Source: Lycium barbarum (taxonomy: Eukaryota; Streptophyta; Magnoliopsida; Solanales; Solanaceae). Taken from it: a DNA stretch of 64,000 bases. Position 1 is the stretch's first letter, and each line of letters begins with the position of its first letter. Made by a program: the position numbers and the translations under genes. The DNA is taken from positions 167,041,713 to 167,105,712 of the forward strand of contig NC_083337.1 of assembly GCF_019175385.1 (NCBI RefSeq), read 5' to 3'. Below, piece by piece: positions 11,926 to 22,789 of this stretch. The notes under the pieces were generated by a model. That model searched no databases, had not been told where the DNA came from, and saw nothing but the letters and a program-made list of their open reading frames with translations.

Positions 11926-12310
11926 TATTAAATATAATTAATTTAAATCACACTCAAATAAATCACAAGAAAATAAATTGCAACAAATTAAATTGCTAGA
12001 ATTAAATTGCGAAAAATAAAGATAGAGTTGGAACGAAGGTACCAAATTCCCGGACTAATTTCCAACAATGTGAAGGCGGCTAGAATTGCAAATCCACCAA
12101 AGCTACTTCGGATTGTTGCAAAATCACCAACTCCACCAACAATATTATAATTGCAAAATTAATAATTGAAATTATAATAAGACATTATAATATTTATTTG
12201 AGAGAAATTTAAAATGGCTAATTGTTGCAAAGTAACTATAATTGAGAGATTGAGATTTGAGAGAAAGAGAAGAGTGAATTGGTGTGGATTAAAATGAAAA
12301 TGGAAAGGGG

Positions 12311-12318
12311 TTTATATA
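12311..12318 (-). promoter_or_regulatory. Probable TATA box of the hAT transposase gene
   Basis: The minus strand reads TATATAAA inside CCCCTATATAAACCCC, about 390 bp upstream of the transposase ATG at 11925. It lies just inside the right subterminal repeat cluster, where a hAT promoter is expected. The transcript start is inferred. Confidence 0.5.
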
Positions 12319-12615
12319 GGGGTGGGGGATAGGTTAAAGTGTTAAAAAAAAGTTTGGGGGGTTGGGGGGGGGGGGGGGGGGGGGGCAAAAAATGGGTTTG
12401 GGACCGTTTGGCAACGGTCATTTTTGCAAATGGACCGTTGCTCAACGGTCCAAATTAGCAGTCCAACGGCTACAATTTTTTATTTTTTTTAATTCGACCG
12501 GTTTAACCGGTCCGGTTCTGGTTCCAAAAAAATAGAAACCGAAACCGGTAATTAATATACGATTAACCGGTTCCGGCTCCGGTTCCAATTTTACCGGTCC
12601 GATTACCGATTTGAC

Positions 12616-12984
12616 ACAAGACATATTTGTTTGTTACAACCTTCCTGTTATGATAAGGTGTGTTTTAGTGTTAACATGTCGTGGTTATATGGTAACATAT
12701 TTAAGTTAGTACAACATGTTTGTTGAGTTGATATACCAATGAGGACAACATGCTAAATAACCAAGTTATAAATTACAGAAGAAATGTTCATTATGTATAA
12801 GTTACTCTATTCAAATATAAAAAATAAAATTAAAACACATTTAACTTTATTATGTTGTTCTAAACCAGATCGGACTCCTTTTCATTTTCCTTCTCTCCAT
12901 GTTACTTAAGTTCTACCTTAGATTAGGGACACATGACATGTGTTACAATTAATGGCTAAGATTTAATTGACTAAAACAAAGTCT
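12616..12984. other. Intergenic, no recognised feature
   Basis: AT-rich sequence between the hAT element and the long-inverted-repeat element. I see no gene, repeat or motif that can be supported. Confidence 0.5.
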
Positions 12985-13790
12985 TAATCATAGTTTATAT
13001 TCATAAATATATTAAAATATTTTCTCTCTCTTCCTATTTTACTTTTTCTACACATTAAAATATCTTTGCTCCTTTACCAGGTTTTTTCTCCCACTTAATT
13101 TTTTTTTCCCTACACAGAATGGACACTTAGATGGGAAATTTGTTGATGTATTTTAAGGCTTCTGCTGCTGCACTTCTTGGCCAAATAGTTGCTGTCATAA
13201 TTGTTGCATTTCATTTCGGTGGGATTGTCTATTCCACTTGAAATGTGGAGGCGGTATTTATTTTTTCAGTAGCAATAGGACTATATATGCTGGTACTTAT
13301 TAACAAAAGATGACTGGGTAGGATGGCTTTGTTTTATCTTAATTGTAATTTGTTTAATTAAAATACAGGTGAAAAAGATAATCATAGTTTTCTTATGATT
13401 AAGGCACGTGGTTATAAAAATATTGAAGTGTCATCATCCCTGCAATAGCTAATTTAAAGAGAAAGTTCCAAAGAAAAAATGCAATTAAAAGATAATTAAA
13501 AAAGAAATTGGAAGATAGAGTGTACGCTCTCAATTCAAAAATATTGAAAGAGGGATTTTCAACCCTGCTATGTGGATAAAGAAAAACGAAAGGTATGTGT
13601 ATACCCTCTTTCAGAAATTTAAAATTACCAATTAAATAACAGAGCCTATTTTTGCGTAAGAAAAAAAAATATGTGGGAGAAATAACCGGGTAAAGAAGCA
13701 CAGATATTTTACTGTATAGGAAAAGTTAAATAGGAAGAGAGAGAAAATATTTTAATATATTTATGAATAAGTTATTAATTATGTAAACCA
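12985..13790. mobile_element. Long terminal-inverted-repeat (foldback-type) element
   Basis: The left arm from about 12985 (TTCATAAATATATTAAAATA, CTCTCTCTTCCTATTTTAC) is the reverse complement of 13715-13775. Further in, CTCCTTTACCAGG and TTTTTTCTCCCAC (about 13069-13098) pair with 13655-13700. The arms are therefore each about 110 bp or more, with an internal segment of about 550 bp that has no convincing gene. The class (MULE-like MITE or foldback) is not determined and no TSD was found. Confidence 0.65.
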
Positions 13791-13794
13791 TGGT

Positions 13795-14040
13795 TAGGGC
13801 AAAGTCTGTCGTATCCGCCAGACTTTTAGTTATGCCTTAAGGCAAAGTCTGCTGCATAAATTTTTTGTAAAGCCTTTTCTTGTGAAATTTTATTTTATTT
13901 TTATGACTAAATTGGGATTCGAACCCAAAATCTCAGGCTAAGAGAAAAAATTAAAGACCAGCAATTTGAGGGACAAAAATTAAATACCACCACAAGCGAA
14001 GGACAATCGGGCAGATTTCCCAATTTAATTTGAGACCAGT
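13795..14040. repeat. Solanaceous short repeat with inverted AGTCT/GCCTTAAGGC motifs
   Basis: Contains GGCAAAGTCTG twice (about 13798 and 13843) around a palindromic GCCTTAAGGC, then GGGATTCGAACCC, which is an RNA polymerase III B-box-like string on the minus strand. It resembles dispersed repeats common in nightshade genomes. The class is not certain. Confidence 0.4.
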
Positions 14041-14198
14041 GATAGAGTTGGGCCGCTAAATCAACCCAATCCTCTATAACAGTATAATGTCGCCCAAGTC
14101 CTTACAAGTTCACTCGTATAATTTGCTAATGGGCCAAGGAGATCTCTCCAGAAGCATCTCGACATTTGATATCTCGGTTCGTCAAGAAATATCGGGAA

Positions 14199-14244
14199 CG
14201 AAATTTCGATATAGTACTTGACACCCTCTAAGAAGCCATAAATA
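14199..14244 (+). promoter_or_regulatory. Heat-shock promoter: HSE core and TATA-like box of the sHSP gene
   Basis: CGAAATTTCG at 14199-14208 is a palindromic nGAAnnTTCn core of a heat-shock element, preceded by another GAA. ATAAATA at 14238-14244 is TATA-like and lies about 95 bp upstream of the ATG at 14335. This layout suits a heat-inducible class I sHSP gene. Regulation is inferred from motif and gene type. Confidence 0.6.
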
Positions 14245-14334
14245 CCCATCTGCCCCTCCTCGTTGAACCATCAGAATTGAAAGCAAACAGAAACCCAAGC
14301 AAACACAGAATATTCTCAAAAAGCTCACTGAAAA

Positions 14335-14799
14335 ATGTCGCTAATTCCAAGGATCTTCGGCGATCGACAAAGCAGCAGCATGTTCGATCCATTCTCAATG
14401 GACGTGTTTGATCCTTTCAGGGAATTAGGGTTCCCAGGTTCCAATTCACGAGAGACCTCTGCATTTGCTAACACACGTGTCGACTGGAAGGAAACTCCAG
14501 AAGCTCATGTGTTCAAGGCTGATCTTCCAGGGCTTAAGAAGGAAGAAGTGAAAGTGGAGATTGAAGACGATAGAGTTCTTCAGATTAGCGGAGAGAGGAA
14601 TGTTGAGAAAGAAGATAAGAATGATACGTGGCACCGTGTGGAACGCAGTAGTGGTAAATTTATGAGAAGATTTAGACTTCCAGAGAATGCTAAGATGGAC
14701 CAAGTTAAGGCTAAAATGGAGAATGGAGTGCTTACTGTTACTGTTCCTAAGGAAGAAATTAAGAAGCCTGATGTTAAGTCCATTCAAATCACGGGTTAG
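14335..14799 (+). CDS. 17-18 kDa class I small heat-shock protein
   Basis: An intact intronless frame of 154 codons, the usual length and structure for cytosolic class I sHSPs. The N-terminus (MSLIPRIFG, then FDPFS and DVFDPF) is the class I signature. The alpha-crystallin domain runs from about residue 48 ([20 protein letters not shown]) to about 140 and includes the GVLTVTVPK strand. The C-terminal SIQITG carries the I-x-I-type motif that docks in the neighbouring dimer's groove. The protein is an ATP-independent chaperone that holds heat-denatured proteins in 12-subunit oligomers. The first ATG follows an A-rich leader and a HSE/TATA promoter. It is very close in type to tomato and tobacco HSP17.x-CI proteins. 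A broken relative lies at 29650. Confidence 0.97.
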   Translation: MSLIPRIFGDRQSSSMFDPFSMDVFDPFRELGFPGSNSRETSAFANTRVDWKETPEAHVFKADLPGLKKEEVKVEIEDDRVLQISGERNVEKEDKNDTWHRVERSSGKFMRRFRLPENAKMDQVKAKMENGVLTVTVPKEEIKKPDVKSIQITG

Positions 14800-15010
14800 A
14801 TGATATGGCTAAGTACTCTATGTCTATGAGATGGACAAGTTACATTATCGAATAAAGTCGTGTTTGTTGAGGATTTGAAGATTCTCTGTATTAAAGTCTT
14901 GAATCGACTCTGTTTCTCGCCTAATGGGGCAGTTGATGTACTTCCTTTATAATTCCATGTTAAAAATGTAATAGCAGTGTTGTATTATCCTTTGATTCTG
15001 TTCAACTCTG
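14800..15010 (+). other. Probable 3' UTR of the sHSP gene
   Basis: The sequence after the stop has no open frame and contains AATAAA at about 14850 and T-rich/TTGTATTAT stretches to about 15000. The end point is an estimate. Confidence 0.4.
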
Positions 15011-16012
<1,002 letters not shown>

Positions 16013-16054
16013 TGATTTTGGAAGCAGTCGAGATGCCTTTCCTGGGGGAACCCT

Positions 16055-16247
16055 NNNNNNNNNNNNNNNNNNNNNNNNNNNNNNNNNNNNNNNNNNNNNN
16101 NNNNNNNNNNNNNNNNNNNNNNNNNNNNNNNNNNNNNNNNNNNNNNNNNNNNNNNNNNNNNNNNNNNNNNNNNNNNNNNNNNNNNNNNNNNNNNNNNNNN
16201 NNNNNNNNNNNNNNNNNNNNNNNNNNNNNNNNNNNNNNNNNNNNNNN
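16055..16247. other. Assembly gap (193 N)
   Basis: A run of N from 16055 to 16247 lies within the organelle-like segment. Any frame spanning it is meaningless. A gap here fits assembly trouble caused by multi-copy organelle sequence. Confidence 0.99.
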
Positions 16248-16721
16248 CGCCCGCTCCTTTAAAGGGTGGCGGCTTGAAAGCTTACCTTATTATTAGAGAA
16301 AGGTTTGGAACCCTAACCAACGTTTTGGATTTAGAATTTTTCTAGAACTCTTTTCTTGAATATTATTCAAAAAAAATTCGGATTGCCCAGTATTCCACCA
16401 ATTAGTAACGAGCTTGCTCATGTTCTCATGCTTCACACAAACCCAGGCTAGGAAGCTTGAAAGTCATATCATATCATATGGATTTCGAAAGTCCGATCAA
16501 AAAACTCGAAAAAAAGGACTGGGAAGGCTTGAATGGATGACTTCCAAGGCTAGGGCTCGATCCTGCTTTCCTACTACTATTTTAGAGTACCGAAGCTCAA
16601 TGGCATTGATCACACCTACGGCCAGAAGAAAGAAAATACCTAGCGCCCCGGTCCCTCCATTGACTGACTGGCTTAGAGGGCATTCCGCACAATGACCAGT
16701 GCAATTCGCGCACGACGGTAG

Positions 16722-17136
<415 letters not shown>

Positions 17137-17647
17137 GCTTGTGCCAAAATTATGGCAATTGCAACAAAATTACCCTACTATTGCAATATATTAGTAGCAA
17201 CGAGTTATCAAAAGTTGACACTTAGATTTAAAAGAAAATAAATTAAAGACAGGTTAAGTTATATGCATACATTAAAAAAGACAAAGTGGCTAATCAATAA
17301 ATTTTAGGTTTGAGTGAAGTTTGTGCATCTTTAAATTGCCAATGCATAATCTAAATATCAATTAGGATCAAACTTATAATGGCCCTTAGGAGGAATATGG
17401 ACCAAAAGATAAACATACATGCATGTACCAATTTGGAGACCAAAAGCCAAACATATCAATTATGAATAAAAGATATGCCTTTGGGAACTAAAAGACAAAC
17501 AGATATGCACTTTTTAATATGGCAAATGCTTTAGTTGTACTAACTTCCACTTGCGGCTTCTATTATAGGTGATGTTGCTGTAGTTGCTACATCAATTATT
17601 GAAAAAATTGAAATCAACGTAGCACTTGAAATTCTTAATAGTGCATG
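17137..17647. other. Intergenic DNA left of the Gypsy element
   Basis: Mostly AT-rich and without a recognised gene. From about 17565 to 17645 the plus strand is open (GDVAVVATSIIEKIEINVAL) after an acceptor-like TTATAG. This might be a small gene fragment, but no family is recognised and the retroelement insertion cuts it at 17647. Confidence 0.35.
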
Positions 17648-18342
17648 TGTTTACCCCGGATTCGGTAATCAATTGAATTTGTGTGTGAGTATAGGATATG
17701 TGCTTGAGTCCCAATGTTTATTACAAACCGTGGATGAGAATGCTTATTGATAAACATGCAAGGAGCGCAAGTGACAGATGACTCCGCGTATGGCCAATTT
17801 GATTGAAAAAATATGATATAGATGACAAACTTACAATGGAAAATATCAATATTGAGATTGCTAGAACTGTATATATATATGTATTGTGTTACAAGTGTTC
17901 TTTTGAATAAAAGATCAACCAACCCCCCAAAGGGAGGAGGGAATGCCCTATTTATAGTGATGAACCCATGGGCCTTCCTCAATATGAAGTAATAAAATAA
18001 TAATAAAAGGACAGCCCCTGTATGGATGTGATGGGATCTGACTGACGGCGCCGTCTGACACACGCATAGTTGGTAGCCGACCATGATGTGACACCACTGC
18101 TGCGCCCCAGTAACGGTCATAACGGACCAACGGACTCACGGGTACCGGACCACCGGCGGTAACCCCCGGAAAGAGATCCGAACCTTCGGTGGCTTAAAAA
18201 CCGGGACCGATGATGCTTCCGCTCGGCTTTGATCCGAATGCTTATCCGGAAACCCGATGCTTATACACGAACTTTCCCTCCTTTTCCTCCTCCGAGCCAC
18301 GGTTACCCCGGATTGGCCCTCATCCGGTTTTCACCGTATACA
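17648..18342 (-). repeat. 3' LTR of the Tat-lineage Gypsy element
   Basis: 695 bp, nearly identical to 28582-29277. It begins next to GCATG and ends with GTATACA. On the plus strand it is followed by CTATC/GCCCCGCG; the expected polypurine tract on the minus strand is therefore weak (GCGCGGGGCTATC). Differences from the other LTR include T/A near 17848, T/G near 17982, C/A near 18268 and one C deletion near 18167. Confidence 0.97.
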
Positions 18343-18605
18343 GATAGCCCCGCGCTTCCCGGACCAACGATCTATCGGAGTGATGGGAAGTGAATGAATC
18401 GTACATCCGGCCACCTGGTCGGCCAATTCTTATCACTTTATTTTTGCGGGAACGGCTCCGTTTCGTCTTCCTTTTTGCCGCCCACGTGTCCAATTCTGGT
18501 TTGTTCGTTCCTGTCAACCGCCTTTTACACGTCGTTTCGCATTAATGTCGCAACACGTGGCGATCCTCGATTGGCCGCCCTCGATAATCGTTCCTCCCTT
18601 ACGCC

Positions 18606-18614
18606 TATAAAAAG
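18606..18614 (+). promoter_or_regulatory. TATA box of the antisense gene in the Gypsy element
   Basis: TATAAAAAG sits in a GC-rich context 256 bp upstream of the ATG at 18862. It is followed by a pyrimidine-rich leader (CTTTTCTCGTTTGCTCTCCC...), a typical plant TATA promoter and 5' UTR. It reads in the direction opposite to gag-pol and lies just inside the 3' LTR. Confidence 0.65.
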
Positions 18615-18861
18615 CCCCTCCTTTCCTCATTTTTCACTTTTCTCGTTTGCTCTCCCTTTTCTTCTTCCTTCTGTGCGTCAACAACCATCCTTTCCGTTCA
18701 CAACTTCGTTGCCAAACCTTCTCTTACCAATACAAAAAAAAAAAAAAGGAAAGGGAATTAGCTTTGTCACTACTCTCGTCAATTGCTTCTTTGCTTCTTC
18801 AAATCGTCACTTCCTTCGTTTCCTTCACGCCATTCCCTACTTTTCTCCTTTTCTTTCAATC

Positions 18862-21727
18862 ATGTCTGAAACCACTTCTACAGACGTTCCTTCAATCTCG
18901 TCCCCGAGGGCCGAGGCCGTATCCCCGGTCAAACAAAAGGGTAACCCCGAAACTGCGGCCTCGGATATTATACCGGCAAAATTTAACTTCAACAAAGACC
19001 TGGAGGTAGAAAAACCCTCCGTCGTTTCAGACCGGGGATACGACGTGAGGCGATATCCTTCCTCTATAACCGAGGACAGGCTCGACACAGTCCGGACAGA
19101 CTGCGGGTGGGACACACGCCCGGTAAGGGTTTTCGTACCCGGGCCGGATGAATCCATAACCGACCACCGGGAGGGGTTTTTGTACGTGTACACTTACCCC
19201 TTCACCCTTAAGCTCGATCCCCCGGTTGACCCGGTCATACTGGATATGTGCCGGACTTATGGCGTAACTTTGGCTCAGATCGGCCCAACTGTTTGGAGGG
19301 TCGTTGCCTGCCTCCGGTTGCTGGCCATCAGGGCTGTGAAGGAATTCTCATTGGGCCACCTAATACGCTTGTATTCCCCGAGGATATTCCGGGGTGGTGT
19401 CATAAGATTAACCAAGCGCAGCCGGAACCCGCTCTTCTCGAAGATGGACGAAGACCGGGACAGGGGGTGGTTGGAACGCTACGTCCGAGTAAAATCCGAG
19501 GACATAATCCCGGACTCCCATCAACCTTTTCCGGAGAAATGGAACGACAAACGTAAGTTCGATCCTTTGAGTAATCGTCATCATATGTTTAGTTGCTTAC
19601 GGTATTGTTTTCTCACCACCCTTTCGCTACTTTACAGCAAACGGATTTGTTCCCCCGGTTATTCGAGATCTGACTGAGTGGGTCACGGCGCTCCTCAACC
19701 AGCTTCCCTATGAGGACCGGACTTGGGCCCACTTATCACGCGGTCGATGGATCGCTCAAAATCATGGTAATATTTGGCTTCCCTTTGATCTCGTTGCCTC
19801 TTTAGCCATTCGAGGCCGTCAATTTCCTTAACCTGCCTATGCTTTTGTCATTCAGGTTTGCCGAAGGGTTCGGTGGCATCTAGATCGGAGTCGGGGGCTG
19901 CTTCCCCTGCACCGGCGTCCGCGTTCGACATGGCGGGTTCTGCTCGCGTTCTCGCCGAAGCCGCTAAAAGGAAACGACCCCCCGAAAAGGGCCAACCGTC
20001 CAAACGAAAGAAAGCAAGGAGTGTAGCCCGGCCACCGAGGGAGGAGGTGGAGTCTGACATTATTGTTCGGAGGGTAGACCCGGCACCGTTAGCGGCCCCA
20101 GTACCCGAGGAGGCTGCCTCCGAACCACCCTTGCCTTCTATGAATGAAGGTATCTTAATTCCCGCTCTTCTTTCAAGCGCGGAAGAAATCCTTTCCCCGG
20201 CCCCTCTTCGGTCGGTTGACTTCGTCGACATTTCAGGTGAAACTTCTTCGGAAGATACTCCCCTGCAAAGGAGAAAAGGAGCCGGGGAAACGGCGGTTGC
20301 TGCAACCGATCAGGGGACCGTTCCAGTTCCGGAGACCGAAGCCCCCACTCAGGCTCGTCCATCGCCCGGCCACGAACCGGTTTCTACATCCGAGCCCCCG
20401 GCCCTCGCCAGGAATATTGAGTCTATACCGAGTTCGTCTACCCCTGCCCCGAGGGTTGCAGACTTCGACGATATGTTTTCAGCCACTCCTCCGGCTACCG
20501 GTGAAGCTGCGGGTTTTGGTCATCTTCCAATTCCTCGGGTCACGAGGTCGGCCAACCGACAGTCAGAATCTGGCTCTAGGGATAACCTGGTGACCATCTT
20601 CCCAGCCCCGAGCGTTGAGCCGAGAAGGACCAGATCGGTCGTAGTCACCGTCCCCGAGGATTGTGGCTTTCTATCCCGTCCGGTAGGAGTGGCAAGTTAT
20701 TTGTGTCCTCTTGTTTCCGACTCGGATAAGTGCAAAATGACCGGGGTCACTTGGCAATGCCTCATGAACGAAGGCATGCACGCGGGCAACCGGGTAGAAC
20801 TTACAGCCATCTTTGTATATCAATCAGATTTTGCGCTCATTTTGGTTTTGATTCCTTATGTTTGCTTTCCTTGCAGAGTGTAGTACTGGTGAACGAAGCC
20901 TTCATCCGTGCCCAACACGAGATGGATGATCTCCGAGGCCAACTAGACTCTCAGGGCCGAGAAACGGAGAAATACAAACACCTCCTCCGAGAGAAAGAGG
21001 AAGAGTTGAGCCAGGCCGCCGTTCTCGCCAACCTTCGTCCCGAACTCGATGCGGCTAAGGACGAAAGTCGTCGTTTAAAAATGAGTTGGCCGCCATGACT
21101 GATTATAACCGAAGCCTCGAGGCTGATAAGATTTGCCTCAGCCGAGACAAAGCTCAGTTTTCGTCAAGGCTGGACGAGTTGGAGACCACTGTCTCTCAAC
21201 TCCGAGGGGAACTTGACTTGGTGAAAGCCGATGCGACTATCTTGGCCGAGGGGAATCAGCAACTGGAATCTGATACCGCCCTGTACGAAAAACACATGAA
21301 AGTTTTCGAAGAGAAGGCCGAGGAGCGGTCTCGGATGAGTGAGGGCTTAAAAGCCGAGCTGGAGGAGGCGGTGAGTGCCAACGACGTTCTTAAGGCCGAG
21401 CTAGAAGCTGCTGTCCACATGAGGACTATCGCTGTGGCAGGCCGAGCTGAGCTAGAGGCTAAGTTGGCTAAGGTTGAGGCCGACTTGGAACAAGCCTGGA
21501 AAGGCGTGGAGACGACCGAGGCCCATACTGCCATTGTTTCCGAGTATGAGAAGTGGAAGTCTCGGCGGCTCACCCTTAAAGAGGCCGATCGCGGATTATC
21601 CGATCTTCCGGCCCTGATTACCCAGGCCAAGGAGATGGAGGAGGAGGCCAACCGTGCCCTTGGGTCTGACTCGGATGACTCTGAACGAACCGAGTCCGAT
21701 TATTCTGACTCTAGCCGTGCTGAGTAG
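18862..21727 (+). CDS. Spliced antisense gene of the Gypsy element (putative 'gypsy-type transposase' domain, NLS, coiled coil)
   Basis: The exons I deduce are 18862-19552, 19638-19766, 19856-20814 and 20877-21727. All introns are GT-AG with matching phase (GTAAGT...TTTACAG, GTAATA...CATTCAG, GTATAT...CTTGCAG). Exon 1 contains the segment DRGYDVRRYPSSITEDRL and YTYPFTLKLDPPVDPVILDM, which resembles the plant 'putative gypsy-type transposon' domain (Transposase_28). Exon 3 starts with a basic cluster KRKRPPEKGQPSKRKK, a likely bipartite NLS, and is otherwise Pro/Ser-rich. Exon 4 is a long Glu/Leu/Lys coiled coil with an acidic serine-rich tail. One base is missing in the A-run near 21078, so exon 4 shifts frame in this copy (or in this assembly). 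About 875 residues are expected. Its function is unknown, and its position in the 3' part of a retroelement in reverse orientation is known for Tat-type elements. Confidence 0.8.
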
Positions 21728-22071
21728 CATAAGATCTTTTTTATTTTTGATGTAAATGTACTCTTTATAAAAGTATCCTTTGCGTATACGAAAGTTACAC
21801 TTCTCTTGTGTCTTCGTTTGATTGCTTGTTTTTATTCTGCCTTGAACTATTGGTCCGAATTTCGGAACTATTGGTCCGAATTTAGGACAAGATGATCCGT
21901 GGTCGTTGATTAATTCTGCCCGTGGGACTTATCTTTAAGGCCGATTTGAGATGACCTCACTTCGCCCAGTTTTTTGGGCGTACAACTTGAGCACTGCCAA
22001 AATATTGGTTATTGTAATGACTTTTGTATTACAAGTGTTCGTACATATAGGAGAATTTTCATTCCTTGTAC
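21728..22071. other. Probable 3' UTR of the antisense gene and spacer
   Basis: After the TAG/TAA region the sequence becomes AT-rich (TTTTTTATTTTTGATGTAAATG), as in a plant 3' UTR. It contains two copies of AACTATTGGTCCGAATTT. No frame of its own. It separates the antisense gene from the tandem repeat array. Confidence 0.45.
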
Positions 22072-22445
22072 CTTTGCCATAGCAAACACTAAATGGGACA
22101 CGATTCATTATGATCGTTTGGTCCTTACATCAAAGTCGGGGGTCAGCGGCCGGCCTACGCTTTTGCCGTGGCAAATGTTGAATGGGACATGATTCATTAT
22201 GATCGTTTGGTCCTTACATCGAAGTCGGAGGCCGGTGGCCGGCCTATGCTTTTGCCGTGGCAAATGTTGAATGGGACACGATTCATTATGATCGTTTGGT
22301 CCTTACATCGAAGTCGGAGGCCGGTGGCCGGCCTATGCTTTTGCCATGGAAAATGTTGAATGGGACACGATTCATTATGATCGTTTGGTCCTTACATCGA
22401 AGTCGGAGGCCGGTGGCCGGCCTATGCTTTTGCCGTGGCAAATGC
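22072..22445. repeat. 89-bp tandem repeat array in the 3' region of the Gypsy element
   Basis: Units start at about 22072, 22161, 22250 and 22339, with a partial unit at 22428-22445, a strict 89-bp step. Typical phrases are AATGGGACACGATTCATTAT and GTCGGAGGCCGGTGGCCGGC; the latter is palindromic. Units 2-4 are almost identical and unit 1 is more diverged. Such arrays next to the pol end are known in Tat/Ogre elements and can seed satellite DNA. Confidence 0.95.
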
Positions 22446-22789
22446 TGAATTTCTTCCCTTGCTTCTCTTTATCGTGCCATGCCTCGATGTGGGTACTGTG
22501 GCCCCTTAACACTGATCCGAGCTTCGAGGTCGGGTGAGTGTTACCAAGCCCTCACTCGGAAGATGCAACCTCGGGTGTCCGAGTTCTGGCCCTTGGCCTT
22601 TATTGCGTAGCACGTTGTACTCGTTGCCTCATTAAAAACCTCGGCGAAAAACCCATTTTGGGACAAAACCGCGCTTAAGGAAAAGAGTGCAACACGTGCT
22701 TTCAGTCCTAAGTTTCTATTTTTGTGTTGTGTTCGATTTCCTGCAAAAAGACAATACGGTTAACAGAAGGTACATGAGAGGATCATACC

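Larger units (their letters stand above)
8690..12615 (-). mobile_element. hAT-superfamily transposon, decayed, with CCGGTT subterminal repeats
   Basis: A transposase pseudogene (11925-9651, -) lies between two clusters of ACCGGTT/AACCGGT-type motifs at about 8700-8806 and 12482-12612. Clustered short subterminal motifs at both ends are typical binding sites of hAT transposases. The region 8820-9330 is filled with TA microsatellites and a duplicated AT-rich unit. A TATA box and a poly-G run lie at the gene's 5' side. I could not pair terminal inverted repeats or an 8-bp TSD, so the borders are approximate. Confidence 0.75.

Noticed and set aside
12236..12445. Minus-strand frame with a poly-proline stretch
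   Set aside because: The prolines come from the 22-base G run. There is no family similarity.
16018..16296. A 92-codon frame on the plus strand
   Set aside because: It runs through the N gap; 77 of its codons are unknown bases.
18647..19556. Alternative plus and minus frames overlapping the antisense gene's first exon
   Set aside because: They lack similarity, and the chosen frame continues through three phase-matched introns.
22072..22445. CRISPR-like array
   Set aside because: The repeats are contiguous 89-bp units without spacers inside a plant retroelement, so this is a tandem repeat.
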